A DNA stretch of 64,000 bases from an uncultured Pseudomonas sp. (GCF_946885955.1 NZ_CAMPHI010000013.1:1-64000), one strand, 5' to 3'; shown: positions 24,132-32,555, counted from the first letter of the stretch. The notes: generated from the letters alone by a model not told the origin. Made by a program: numbers and translations.

Positions 24132-25050
24132 GATTCTGGTAACCGGCGGCGCCGGCTTCATTGGCTCGCACCTGGTCGACGCGCTGTTGGCCGAAGGGCA
24201 TGGCGTGCGCGTGCTGGACAACCTGTCGATGGGCAAGCTGGCCAACCTGCCGCTGGATAATCCGCGGCTGCGATTCATTCAGGGCGATGTAGCCGATGCC
24301 GGGGTGGTCGACGCCGCCGTCGCCGGTTGTGCTGCGGTCGCGCACCTGGCCGCGGTGGCCTCGGTGCAGGCCTCGGTGGACGACCCGGTTGCCACTCACC
24401 AGAGCAACTTCGTTGGCACCCTGAATGTCTGCGAAGCCATGCGCCGGCACGGGGTCAAACGGGTGTTGTTCGCCTCCAGTGCGGCGGTCTACGGCAATAA
24501 CGGCGAAGGTCGGGCGATCGACGAAGAAACCGCCAAGGCGCCGCTGACGCCTTATGCGTCGGACAAACTGGCGAGCGAGCATTACCTGGATTTCTATCGC
24601 CGTCAGCATGGTTTGGAGCCGGCGGTGTTCCGCTTCTTCAATATCTTCGGCCCGCGTCAGGATCCCTCATCGCCGTACTCCGGGGTCATCAGCATCTTTA
24701 CCCAGCGCGCCCAGCAGGGCCTGCCGATCACAGTGTTCGGCGATGGCGAACAGACCCGCGATTTTTTCTATATCGACGATCTGCTGGTGCTGCTGACCCA
24801 GGCGCTGCAGATGCCCCAGGTAGTGCAGGGCGCGGTGAATGTCGGTTGGGATCGGGCTATCAGCCTGAACCAGCTACTGGCCGAGATCGGTGAGTTGTGC
24901 GGCGGCTTGCCCACGGTCACCCATCAGGCGCCGCGGCCTGGCGACATCCGCCATTCCCGAGCCGATACCCGGCGTTTGCAAGCCAGCTACCGCTTGCCAG
25001 AGGCCACCTCGATCGGCGACGGTCTGCGCGAGTTGTTGAAACAGGGCTGA
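24124..25050 (+). CDS. NAD-dependent sugar-nucleotide epimerase/dehydratase (extended SDR)
   Basis: The 308-residue protein starts MAEILVTGGAGFIGSHLVDALL, the NAD-binding TGxxGxxG. Catalytic residues are visible in FASSAAVYG (Ser) and PYASDKLASEHYL (Tyr-x-x-x-Lys). It resembles UDP-glucose/GlcNAc 4-epimerases and would act in the cytoplasm on a nucleotide sugar; the substrate is not known. ATG 24124 is used; the 45-codon upstream extension lies in the previous gene. It overlaps the RmlD-like gene, which suggests a two-gene operon. Confidence 0.9.
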   Translation: MAEILVTGGAGFIGSHLVDALLAEGHGVRVLDNLSMGKLANLPLDNPRLRFIQGDVADAGVVDAAVAGCAAVAHLAAVASVQASVDDPVATHQSNFVGTLNVCEAMRRHGVKRVLFASSAAVYGNNGEGRAIDEETAKAPLTPYASDKLASEHYLDFYRRQHGLEPAVFRFFNIFGPRQDPSSPYSGVISIFTQRAQQGLPITVFGDGEQTRDFFYIDDLLVLLTQALQMPQVVQGAVNVGWDRAISLNQLLAEIGELCGGLPTVTHQAPRPGDIRHSRADTRRLQASYRLPEATSIGDGLRELLKQG

Positions 25051-25060
25051 AAGCGGATAA

Positions 25061-25090
25061 AAAAAAGCCGGCTGCGATAGCCGGCTTTTT
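25061..25090. terminator. Bidirectional terminator between the epimerase and oprG
   Basis: AGCCGGCT and AGCCGGCT (self-complementary arms) with a 5-nt loop, flanked by AAAAAA and TTTTT, lie between convergent genes. It should end both transcripts. Confidence 0.92.
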
Positions 25091-25154
25091 GCTGCATGCA
25101 GCCAGGCTACAGAAGGAGGCACCTCCTGTAGTGCTCTGGGCCGTGTCGGCGACG

Positions 25155-25841
25155 TTAGAACTTGTAGCCGAGGCCGACCATGTACACCAGCGGGTCGACG
25201 TCTACATCGACCTTGACCTTTTCCCCGCCGAAGGACGTCGTGCCGGTGGTGTCGATGTCGATGTAACGCACCTGGGCGTTGAGCATCAGGTTGTCGCTGA
25301 GCATGTAGTCCATGCCGACCTGGGCGGCGAGGCCCCAGGAGTCCTTCATGTCCAGGCCGCTGAAGCCCTTGCCTTCGGCTTCGCTGCTCAGCTTGTCGTC
25401 GAAGAACCAGGTGTAGTTGATGCCCAGGCCCATATAGGGTTGGAAGGCCGAGGCGCTATCGAGCGGGTAATAGACGACGCTCAGGGTCGGCGGCAGGTGC
25501 TTGAGTTCGCCGAGCTTGCCGTTCAGTCCAGAAAAACCGCCAGGCATGCCCTTGACCCCGACGTCATGGCTGAACGGCGTTGCAGCCAGCAGTTCCAGGC
25601 CGATGTTGCTGGTCAGCATATAGGCGAAGTTCAGGCCCAGTTGGGTGTCGCTGTCCAGGGTGGCGCTGGTGCCGGCCACGTCGGTGCCCAGGGCGCCGAC
25701 CCAGATGTCGCTGCTGGACTCATGCGGATCGACGGTGATGGCGCCGGCACGCACGATGATATCGCCGGCCTGATAGGCGTTGGCGGCAGGTGCGGCGATG
25801 GCCAGGGCCAGTAAGGAGGCGGTGAAAAGCGATTTGCGCAT
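25155..25841 (-). CDS. oprG: Outer membrane protein OprG (OmpW family)
   Basis: The 228-residue protein has a signal peptide ending ANA (about residue 22) and an eight-stranded beta-barrel pattern. It has the OmpW blocks LGLNFAYMLTSNIGLELLAATPF and PYMGLGINYTWFF, and ends in the C-terminal phenylalanine (VGLGYKF) used by the Bam complex. OmpW/OprG barrels pass small hydrophobic molecules across the outer membrane. In P. aeruginosa, oprG rises in low oxygen under ANR and with iron; an ANR-like box lies 70-83 bp upstream here. It is divergent from the TonB2-like cluster. Confidence 0.93.
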   Translation of the reverse strand: MRKSLFTASLLALAIAAPAANAYQAGDIIVRAGAITVDPHESSSDIWVGALGTDVAGTSATLDSDTQLGLNFAYMLTSNIGLELLAATPFSHDVGVKGMPGGFSGLNGKLGELKHLPPTLSVVYYPLDSASAFQPYMGLGINYTWFFDDKLSSEAEGKGFSGLDMKDSWGLAAQVGMDYMLSDNLMLNAQVRYIDIDTTGTTSFGGEKVKVDVDVDPLVYMVGLGYKF

Positions 25842-25910
25842 GGTGAGCTCCCGTGAAGCATCGGTTCGTCTTGGTTGCTGCCGATCTTAGGCGGGCGTAA
25901 AAAGCGTCTT

Positions 25911-25924
25911 TTGATCCAGCTCAA
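25911..25924. promoter_or_regulatory. ANR/FNR-like box upstream of oprG
   Basis: TTGAT-CCAG-CTCAA matches TTGAT-N4-ATCAA with one mismatch. On the minus strand it reads TTGAGCTGGATCAA. Its location 70 bp before the oprG start, and the known ANR control of oprG in P. aeruginosa, support the call. It lies in the 322-bp gap between oprG and the TonB2-like cluster, so the other direction cannot be excluded. Confidence 0.65.
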
Positions 25925-26098
25925 TAAATTAGCTTGCTATCAGTAAGGGTATTGCCGGTCGACGCCTGTGGTTTCCCTCGCAGTCGCCCAGTTACGGCCG
26001 TTGCGGCATGCGGGGCGGCTTGCACTGCGGCTTTTGGTCGCGGTCACCGGGGCGCACGGGGGCCAGGGTTCGGTGGAAACTTCAGGCGTTGGCGGCAG

Positions 26099-26141
26099 TT
26101 GCCGAATACAGTGAATGCAGTTGATAATGCTTCTTTTAAAG
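26099..26141 (+). promoter_or_regulatory. Candidate promoter and weak Fur-like site ahead of the TonB2-like cluster
   Basis: TTGCCG (26099-26104) and GATAAT (26123-26128) are 18 bp apart, a possible sigma70 promoter. GATAATGCTTCTTTTAAAG (26123-26141) matches the 19-bp Fur consensus at about 11 positions by eye. That is a weak score, but the genes are of a type usually controlled by iron. The rest of the 25842-26163 gap shows only the ANR-like box. Confidence 0.35.
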
Positions 26142-26163
26142 ATTGGCGTTCAAGGAGTTGTCA

Positions 26164-26934
26164 ATGCCCCTCGTTTCGATGCGCTTGCTTGCGGTTTCTC
26201 TCGTGCTGCTCAGCACACCGCTGGCGGCGACCTCTCTGGACGCGTCACTGGACGAGAGCCAGCGCCTGGCCGTGGAGGCCAAGGCCTCGCAAGCACGCAT
26301 CGAGCAACTCGACGATGCCAGTCGCGCAATGCTCGGCGAATACCGTAATGCCCTGCAGCAGGCCGAAGCCTTGCAGGGGTACAACGCGCAGATGCGCGAG
26401 CTGGTGGCCGCCCAGCGCAAGGAGTTGGTCGGCTACCAGGAGCAGCTCGCCGGTATCGAGCGCACCCAGGAGGCGGTGACGCCGCAGATGCGTCGGATGG
26501 TCGAAGTGCTCGGCGAATTCATCGCCGCCGACCTGCCGTTCTTGCCGGACGAACGCAGCGACCGTCTCGCGCAATTGCAGGATTTGCTGCCGCGTGCGGA
26601 TGTCAGCCTGGCTGAGAAATACCGGCGCATCCTCGAGGCATATCAGATTGAAAGCGACTACGGTCGTACGCTTGAGGCCTGGCGCGGCGAGCTGCCGGAC
26701 GACCAGGGTTCGCGCAGCGTCGAGTTTTTGCGTCTGGGCCGGGTAATGCTGTATTTCCAGACCCTCGACGGCCACGAAAGCGGCTGGTGGAACCCGCAGA
26801 GCCGCAGCTGGCAACTGCTCGACGGCAGTGCGCGGCGTCCTCTGCGTCAGGCCATCGCCATCGCTCGCCAGGAGCAGGCCCCGGCATTGCTTGACCTTCC
26901 GGTGAAAACCCTGGCCCTGGAGGCCAAGCCATGA
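26164..26934 (+). CDS. DUF3450 periplasmic protein, first gene of the TonB2-like cluster
   Basis: The 256-residue protein has a signal peptide (MPLVSMRLLAVSLVLLSTPLAA). A long coiled-coil region follows (about 25-120, rich in Glu, Gln and Arg), then a C-terminal domain with FLRLGRVMLYFQTLDGHESGWWN. These are features of DUF3450, found next to TonB2/TtpC genes in Vibrio. ATG 26164 has AAGGAG upstream. The stop overlaps the next start (ATGA). Its biochemical role is unknown; it may be a periplasmic partner of the energising complex. Confidence 0.85.
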   Translation: MPLVSMRLLAVSLVLLSTPLAATSLDASLDESQRLAVEAKASQARIEQLDDASRAMLGEYRNALQQAEALQGYNAQMRELVAAQRKELVGYQEQLAGIERTQEAVTPQMRRMVEVLGEFIAADLPFLPDERSDRLAQLQDLLPRADVSLAEKYRRILEAYQIESDYGRTLEAWRGELPDDQGSRSVEFLRLGRVMLYFQTLDGHESGWWNPQSRSWQLLDGSARRPLRQAIAIARQEQAPALLDLPVKTLALEAKP

Positions 26935-28277
26935 GCCGCCGTTTTTTCGCCCTGAGCCTGGCCCTGTTGCCGGTATTCGTCGCTGCCGCCGAGCCGCTGA
27001 GCCCTGATCAGCTGTTGCAGCGCATCCGCAGCGAACGCGCCGCCGAAGTGACGGCCATGCAGACGCGCGAGCAGGCGTTTATCGCCGAGCGTGGCGAGCG
27101 GGCGCAGTTGCTTGCCGGCGCGCGCGCCGCATTGAATACCCAGAAAGCCGAAGCCGAGCGCCTGAAAGCCGAATTCGACCGCCAGGAAGCCGAATTGGCC
27201 GAGCAGGAGAAGCTCCTGGCGCAGCGTGCCGGGCACCTCGGCGAACTGTTCGGCGTGGTGCGCCAGAGCGCCGGCGATGTTGCCGGGCAATGGCAGGACA
27301 ACCTGCTTAATGCGCAGTTTCCGCAGCGCCTGGAGCAACTCAAGGCCTTGGCCGAAAGCCGCACCTTACCGTCGGCGGAGGACCTCGATAATTACTGGAT
27401 GCTGCTGCTCGAAGACCTGACCGCCAGCGGCCACGTCGAGCAATTGCAGCTGCCGGTGGTGGCCGCCGATGGCAGTCGTCATGATCAGAAGGTGCTGCGT
27501 GTCGGCAATTTCTCGGTGTATAGCCCGGATGCCTTTTTACGTTACGACGCCGATGCCGGTGAACTGCTCGCGCCGATGCGTCAGCCTTCGGGGTTGGGGC
27601 AAGTCGAGGACTACCTGGCTGGCGAGGGTGCGCTTGCCAGCCTGCCGATCGACCCCAGCCGCGGCACCTTGCTCGCCCAGTTGCAACGTCAGCCCGGGGT
27701 TTGGGAGCGCGTACAGCAGGGCGGTCTGGTCGGTTGGGTGATCCTCGCCCTGGGCGCGCTCGGCCTGCTCCTGGCGCTATGGCGCATGGTCTTCCTGGTC
27801 CGCATGAGCCGTGGCGTCAGCAGCCAGATGCATGACCTCAGCGCGCCACGCGACGACAATCCGCTGGGCCGGGTGATCGGCGTGCTGGGGCCCAAGCCGC
27901 AGCTGTCGGATTTGGAAACCCTGGAACTGAAGCTGGATGAGGCGATCCTGCAGGAAACCCCGCCGCTGGAAAAAGGCCAAAGTCTGCTCAAACTGCTCAG
28001 CGCAGTGGCGCCGTTGCTCGGCCTGCTCGGCACCGTGACCGGCATGATCGTCACCTTCCAGGCCATCACCCAGGGCGGTGGCGGCGATTCGCGCTTGATG
28101 GCCGAAGGCATTTCCCAGGCCCTGGTGACCACCGTGCTGGGGCTGGTGGTGGCGATTCCGCTGCTGTTCCTGCACAGCCTGCTGGCCAGTCGCAGCAAGA
28201 GCCTGATCCAGTTGCTCGAGCAGCAAAGCGCCGGGCTGATCGCCCTGCACCTGTCGGGGAACCCGCGTCGTGACTGA
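26931..28277 (+). CDS. TtpC-like MotA/TolQ/ExbB fusion protein
   Basis: The 448-residue protein has a signal peptide (MSRRFFALSLALLPVFVAAA) and a periplasmic coiled coil (about 25-100). A middle domain follows, then a C-terminal ExbB/TolQ channel domain with three helices (about 260-285, 350-375, 395-415). The channel motif is SAVAPLLGLLGTVTGMIVTF. This domain order defines TtpC, the extra subunit required by the Vibrio TonB2 system. It is coupled to the DUF3450 gene by ATGA and overlaps exbB by 8 nt. Confidence 0.88.
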   Translation: MSRRFFALSLALLPVFVAAAEPLSPDQLLQRIRSERAAEVTAMQTREQAFIAERGERAQLLAGARAALNTQKAEAERLKAEFDRQEAELAEQEKLLAQRAGHLGELFGVVRQSAGDVAGQWQDNLLNAQFPQRLEQLKALAESRTLPSAEDLDNYWMLLLEDLTASGHVEQLQLPVVAADGSRHDQKVLRVGNFSVYSPDAFLRYDADAGELLAPMRQPSGLGQVEDYLAGEGALASLPIDPSRGTLLAQLQRQPGVWERVQQGGLVGWVILALGALGLLLALWRMVFLVRMSRGVSSQMHDLSAPRDDNPLGRVIGVLGPKPQLSDLETLELKLDEAILQETPPLEKGQSLLKLLSAVAPLLGLLGTVTGMIVTFQAITQGGGGDSRLMAEGISQALVTTVLGLVVAIPLLFLHSLLASRSKSLIQLLEQQSAGLIALHLSGNPRRD

Positions 28278-28818
28278 GCTGCTGACGCTGTGGCTGCGCC
28301 TGGTCGACAGCGTGCATGCCTTGCTCGATTTCATGAGCGCCGGCGGTGTGGTGATGTGGGCGCTGGCCGGGCTCTGCGTGCTGTTCTGGACGCTGATGTT
28401 CGAGCGCTTCTGGTACGTGCGCCGGGTGTTTCCGCAGTGGGGCCGCGAACGCCGACAGGCCTGGCAGCTGGTGCTGCGGGACGACACCGGCAACTGGCAG
28501 CGGGCGGTGCGTAGCGCCTGGCTGGCGCAGGCGCGGCAGCACCTGCTCGGTCCGTTGCGGCTGAGCAAGACCCTGGTGGCGATGTACCCGCTACTCGGCT
28601 TGCTCGGCACCGTCAGCGGCATGGTCGCGGTGTTCGATGTGCTGGCCATCAACGGCACCGGCAACCCGCGCGGCATGGCCGCTGGCGTCTGGCAGGCGAC
28701 CCTGCCGACCATGGCCGGGATGGTGCTGGCGATTAGTGGATTGTTCAGCCTGGCGCGCCTCGAACGCGATGCGCGCCGGGCCCTCGAGCGGCTGGCCGAC
28801 CAGCTGCGACACGACTGA
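28270..28818 (+). CDS. exbB: ExbB-type proton channel subunit
   Basis: The 182-residue protein has three membrane helices and the ExbB/TolQ signature TLVAMYPLLGLLGTVSGMVAVFDVL near residues 100-124. With ExbD it forms the proton-driven motor that energises TonB. The start is GTG (28270), inside the end of the ttpC-like gene; the next ATG would delete the first helix. It is shorter than the ExbB of the main Pseudomonas TonB1 system and resembles the ExbB2 class. Confidence 0.88.
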   Translation: MTELLTLWLRLVDSVHALLDFMSAGGVVMWALAGLCVLFWTLMFERFWYVRRVFPQWGRERRQAWQLVLRDDTGNWQRAVRSAWLAQARQHLLGPLRLSKTLVAMYPLLGLLGTVSGMVAVFDVLAINGTGNPRGMAAGVWQATLPTMAGMVLAISGLFSLARLERDARRALERLADQLRHD

Positions 28819-28828
28819 GATAACCAAC

Positions 28829-29239
28829 ATGCGAATGCGTCGTCACCACCAGCAGGATGAAGACACCGGTATCGACCTGACGCCGATGCTCGACGTGGTC
28901 TTTATCATGCTGATCTTCTTTATCGTCACCAGCTCCTTTATCAAGGAGGCCGGCGTCGAAGTGCAGCGTCCCCAGGCGCAAACCGCGGACCCGCAGGACA
29001 AGGGCAATATCCTCATCGCCATCACCGCCGATGGTCAGGTGTGGATGGACAAGAAAGTCGTCGATGTACGCAGCGTGCGCGCCCATGTCGAACGCATGCG
29101 CGTCGACCAGCCGGATGGCGCCGTGGTGGTGCAGGCCGACCAGGACGCACGCACCGGCCTGGTGGTGCAGGTGATGGATCAGGCGCGCCTGGCCGGCGTG
29201 CAGGATGTCGCCCTGGCCGCGACCACGGGAGCGCTTTGA
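28829..29239 (+). CDS. exbD: ExbD-type energy-transduction subunit
   Basis: The 136-residue protein has a short cytoplasmic N-terminus, one membrane helix and a periplasmic domain. The helix contains the essential aspartate, seen in IDLTPMLDVVFIMLIFFIV. ATG 28829 is chosen by this topology; the frame is open further upstream within exbB but is not conserved there. The TGA stop overlaps the ATG of tonB. Confidence 0.9.
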   Translation: MRMRRHHQQDEDTGIDLTPMLDVVFIMLIFFIVTSSFIKEAGVEVQRPQAQTADPQDKGNILIAITADGQVWMDKKVVDVRSVRAHVERMRVDQPDGAVVVQADQDARTGLVVQVMDQARLAGVQDVALAATTGAL

Positions 29240-29922
29240 TGCGCTTGACGCTGTCGTTCTTCGCCGCCTGCCTGATGGCCCTGGCGCTGTTCGGCCTGAT
29301 GCTATACATGGTCGCGCCGCCGACCCCGGCGCATTCGGACGAGCCGCTGACGGTGGCCAACTTCGTGCGTCTGGACAGTGCTTCGAGCGATGCCGCGAGC
29401 CGCACCCGGCAACAGGCGCCGCAGCCGCCGCAGCCACAAACCGCGCAAGCGCCGACGCCCGCCGCACCCGCCGCGGCGACGCCGACGGCCAATCTACCGA
29501 CGCTGGATCTGCCATTGCCGAGCCTGAGCAGCGGCGTCGCCGTCAGCAGTGCGCCGACGCCGAGTCTCAGCGGCTTGGCCGCCGGCGCACCGGCACCCAG
29601 CATGGCGTCAGCGAGCGAGCCTGGCGGTCAGTCGGGCGCGCCGGAAAGCGAAGTGATGCCGCTAAACGACATCCGCCCGGAGTACCCGGATGGTGCCTTG
29701 CGCAAGGGGATCCAGGGGCACGTCAAGTTGGCGTTCACCATCAACCGTGCCGGCGCCGTGGAGAATCTGCGCGTGCTCGAAGCCAGTCCGGCCAACGTAT
29801 TCGAGCGCGCCGCGCGCCGCGCCGCGGTGCGCTGGCGTTTCGCGCCACGCACCGAAGGCGGCCTGGCGGTCGCGCGCGAAGCGGTGAAAACCCTGTACTT
29901 CCGCCTGGAGGGAGAGCGCTGA
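29239..29922 (+). CDS. tonB: TonB2-type energy-transducing protein
   Basis: The 227-residue protein has one N-terminal membrane anchor (about residues 5-27), a Pro/Ala-rich periplasmic linker (about 55-120) and a C-terminal TonB domain. That domain includes RPEYPDGALRKGIQGHVKLA and the closing VRWRFAP. It would carry energy from ExbBD to outer-membrane receptors. It overlaps exbD (TGATG), and the TPR gene starts after one base. The TonB-dependent receptor it serves is not adjacent; btuB at 53883 is the only one in the window. Confidence 0.9.
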   Translation: MRLTLSFFAACLMALALFGLMLYMVAPPTPAHSDEPLTVANFVRLDSASSDAASRTRQQAPQPPQPQTAQAPTPAAPAAATPTANLPTLDLPLPSLSSGVAVSSAPTPSLSGLAAGAPAPSMASASEPGGQSGAPESEVMPLNDIRPEYPDGALRKGIQGHVKLAFTINRAGAVENLRVLEASPANVFERAARRAAVRWRFAPRTEGGLAVAREAVKTLYFRLEGER

Positions 29923-29923
29923 A

Positions 29924-31021
29924 ATGTATCGCTTGTTGCTGTTACTGACACTGTGCGCCGCCGGTATGGCCCAGGCGGCCGGTCAAAGCGTCGAACCTGG
30001 CGTGTTTCGCGCCCTGAACAGCGCGCAGAAGGCCCAGCAGGCCGGCGATTACGCCGCCGCCAGGCGCGCGCTGGATGGCGCCAGCGGCAAGCCCGGCAGC
30101 CTCGAGGAGGTTCTGCTCTGGCGCAGCCGCGGTTACCTGGCCTGGGCCGAAGGGCAGAACGCCAAGGCCCTCGAACTGCTGACGAAGGTGGTGCAGAGCG
30201 GCAAGCTCGACAGCGGATTACAGGCGGCCGAAGAGCTCAATCTGGCCCGCTTGAACCTGGCCGAGCGGCGTTATGCCGAGGTGGTGGCGCTATTGGCGCC
30301 AGGCCAGGCGAGTGCCGATGAGCAGGTGCTGCAGATGCTGGTGCAGGCCTATCAAGGGCTCGGTCAACCGGCTAAAGCGCTGCCGCTGGCCGAGCGCTAT
30401 GTCGCGGCCAACCCGCAAGCGGAGGACAGCTGGCTGCAGTTTTTGGTGGCGGTGAATGCCGACCTGAAAAACTACCCGGCGGCCGAGCGATGGCAACGGC
30501 AACTGCTCGCTCGCCAGCCGAACAAGGCGCAGAGCTGGCGTCAGTTGGCCGCCTTGCAGCAACTCGGCGGCAGCCATGACAAGTCCCTGGCCACCTTGCG
30601 CGCTGCCTACACCAAGGGCCTGCGCTTCAGCGAAAGTGAATTGGATAACCTGGTATTGCTGGCCGGTGCCGCCGACCAGCCTTGGCAGGGCGCCAAGTTG
30701 CTCGCCGGCATGCTCGATCAGGGCTTGCTGCCACGCAGCGCCGCGCGTGAAGAGCGCCTCGGTCTGCTCTGGTGGCAAGCCCGCGAGCGCAGCGCCGCCG
30801 CCGGGGTATTCCGCGAGCTGGCCGGGCGTTCCGGCAACCCCAGGCACTGGCTGAATCTGGCCCAGCTGGAACTGGAGCAGGCGCGCTGGAGGGCCGGGCT
30901 CGAGGCTTTGGCCAAGGCCGAGCGCGCAGGCGCCGAGCGCAGCAAGGTCCGCGCCTGGCGCGACTGGGCGGAGAGCGAGCTGAGCCTCGAACGGGAAAAG
31001 CGCTTGGCCAGCGCCGGCTGA
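29924..31021 (+). CDS. TPR-repeat periplasmic protein of the TonB2-like cluster
   Basis: The 365-residue protein has a signal peptide (MYRLLLLLTLCAAGMAQA) followed by helical repeats rich in Ala, Leu and Gln, of the tetratricopeptide type (for example LQMLVQAYQGLGQPAKALPLAERYVA). Vibrio TonB2 clusters end with a similar TPR gene. It probably acts as a periplasmic scaffold. Its start lies one base after the tonB stop, so it belongs to the same operon. Confidence 0.85.
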   Translation: MYRLLLLLTLCAAGMAQAAGQSVEPGVFRALNSAQKAQQAGDYAAARRALDGASGKPGSLEEVLLWRSRGYLAWAEGQNAKALELLTKVVQSGKLDSGLQAAEELNLARLNLAERRYAEVVALLAPGQASADEQVLQMLVQAYQGLGQPAKALPLAERYVAANPQAEDSWLQFLVAVNADLKNYPAAERWQRQLLARQPNKAQSWRQLAALQQLGGSHDKSLATLRAAYTKGLRFSESELDNLVLLAGAADQPWQGAKLLAGMLDQGLLPRSAAREERLGLLWWQARERSAAAGVFRELAGRSGNPRHWLNLAQLELEQARWRAGLEALAKAERAGAERSKVRAWRDWAESELSLEREKRLASAG

Positions 31022-31047
31022 GTCGGGGCTTCGGGTTGTCTTCGCAG

Positions 31048-31076
31048 GGATGGGCATCGCTACGCTCCACCCAGCC
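31048..31076. repeat. Interspersed intergenic repeat fragment
   Basis: The reverse complement reads GGCTGGGTGGAGCGTAGCGATGCCCATCCC. This resembles the GGATGGGTGGAGCGTAGCGATACCCATC-type repeat often seen between pseudomonad genes. It has short inverted arms (GGGATGGGCATC and GGTGGAGC are not perfectly paired). The call is from memory of such repeats. Confidence 0.45.
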
Positions 31077-31152
31077 ACGGGCTCGTGCGGCACGATTGAC
31101 CTGGTCGACGGCAATCCGCGAGGATCGCCGTTTGCCGAGCGAAGGAGCATCC

Positions 31153-32001
31153 ATGGCCAACGTCAATATCCGCAGCATGACCTGCGATGAACTCGACCTG
31201 GCGATCGAGCTGGCCGCGCACGAGGGCTGGAACCCCGGCCTGCACGACGCCGCCTGTTTCCATCAGACCGACCCCGAAGGTTTTCTGCTTGCCGAGGTAG
31301 CGGGCCGCTTGGCCGGTTGCATCAGCGCTGTGGCCTATGGCGCACACTTCGGCTTTATCGGCCTGTATATCGTGGTTCCCGAGTTCCGTGGCCAGGGCAT
31401 CGGCATGCGCCTCTGGCAGCAAGGCATGCAGCGCCTGAACGGCCGGGTCGTCGGTCTCGACGGGGTGCCGGCGCAGCAGGACAACTACCGCAAATCCGGC
31501 TTTGCGCTGGCCTGGCGCAATGCGCGCTATGCCGGCCGGGCCAGGCAGCCCGAGCAGGCGTTGGCCGCACAGATCCGCGCGGTTAACGAGGCGGATTTCG
31601 CCGCGCTGTGCGCCGATGACCGGCGCGTGTTTCCCGCCCCTCGCGAAGCCTTCCTGCGTGCCTGGCTGGCGATGCCGGACGCCAGTGCGCTGCTCTGGGA
31701 AGAACAGGGGCGGGTCGTTGGCTGGGGCGTGATTCGTCGCTGCCGCGAGGGGCACAAGATCGGCCCGCTGCTGGCGGACCACGCGCAGGTCGCCCGCGGG
31801 CTGTTCGATGCGCTTTGCGCCCAGGTACCGGCGGGCGATGCGGTGTTCCTCGACGTGCCGCTGAATAACGCCGAGGCGCTGGCGCTGGTTGAAGCGCAAG
31901 GTATGAACTGCGTATTCGAAACAGCGCGCATGTATGCCGGACCCGCCCCGGAGATCGAGTTGCCGCGGGTATTCGGCATCAGCACCTTTGAGCTCGGTTG
32001 A
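31153..32001 (+). CDS. GNAT-family N-acetyltransferase
   Basis: The 282-residue protein has an N-terminal GNAT domain with the acetyl-CoA loop VVPEFRGQGIGMRLWQQGM near residues 75-95. A second, C-terminal half resembles Acetyltransf_18 (GPLLADHAQVARGLFDAL). Such two-part enzymes acetylate small amines or proteins; the substrate is unknown. ATG 31153 has AAGGAG upstream. It stands between the TonB2-like cluster and the convergent zinc operon. Confidence 0.85.
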   Translation: MANVNIRSMTCDELDLAIELAAHEGWNPGLHDAACFHQTDPEGFLLAEVAGRLAGCISAVAYGAHFGFIGLYIVVPEFRGQGIGMRLWQQGMQRLNGRVVGLDGVPAQQDNYRKSGFALAWRNARYAGRARQPEQALAAQIRAVNEADFAALCADDRRVFPAPREAFLRAWLAMPDASALLWEEQGRVVGWGVIRRCREGHKIGPLLADHAQVARGLFDALCAQVPAGDAVFLDVPLNNAEALALVEAQGMNCVFETARMYAGPAPEIELPRVFGISTFELG

Positions 32002-32013
32002 GCCAGCGGCGGT

Positions 32014-32535
32014 TCAGCTATCCGGCAACTCGTAGGCGTAGATCTTCTCGGCCTGCATCTGGTAGCCGGCTTCGGCCAGTTCGCTGCTGCTCTGCTCGAC
32101 CTTCAGCGGGCCCTCCACCCAGAACGGCTGGTACAGCGCATCCATCAGCACGCCCAGCTCGGCGGTGACGTGCACGATCTGGTTGGAAGGGGGCGGCGGC
32201 ACATGGATACAGGCGCCAAAGTAGGGAACCAGCAGAAACTCGGTGACCCGGCCCTCGTCGGTCACATCCAGCGGCACTATATAGCCCGGTAGTTTTACCA
32301 TCTGACCGTCCAGTGCCTTGACCACCGGCGCGGCCGGCGATTGCTGGGCGGCGCCCGGTCCGGATTCGGACAGCGTGCTCGCCAGTTGCGACAGGTCATG
32401 GATGGGCGCGGGTTCGGCAGCTTGCGCCGGAGCATCGACCGGCACCATCTCCGACCAGGTCAACTCGCGCACCTCGGCTGCCGACAGGGGCGCGGCCAAA
32501 ACGACAAGCAGTGCGGCGAGCAGGGAACGCAGCAT
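32014..32535 (-). CDS. DUF3299 periplasmic protein of the zinc operon
   Basis: The 173-residue protein has a signal peptide (MLRSLLAALLVVLAAPLSAAE). The conserved DUF3299 core runs LPGYIVPLD...EFLLVPYFGACIHVPPPPSNQ, in which the Cys-Ile-His block could bind metal. It is the last gene of a four-gene minus-strand operon with a Zur-like box. In P. aeruginosa the counterpart, as I recall PA4066, is part of a Zur-repressed zinc-uptake-associated operon. Confidence 0.85.
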   Translation of the reverse strand: MLRSLLAALLVVLAAPLSAAEVRELTWSEMVPVDAPAQAAEPAPIHDLSQLASTLSESGPGAAQQSPAAPVVKALDGQMVKLPGYIVPLDVTDEGRVTEFLLVPYFGACIHVPPPPSNQIVHVTAELGVLMDALYQPFWVEGPLKVEQSSSELAEAGYQMQAEKIYAYELPDS

Positions 32536-32555
32536 TGGGGGTTACCTCGTAAGCG

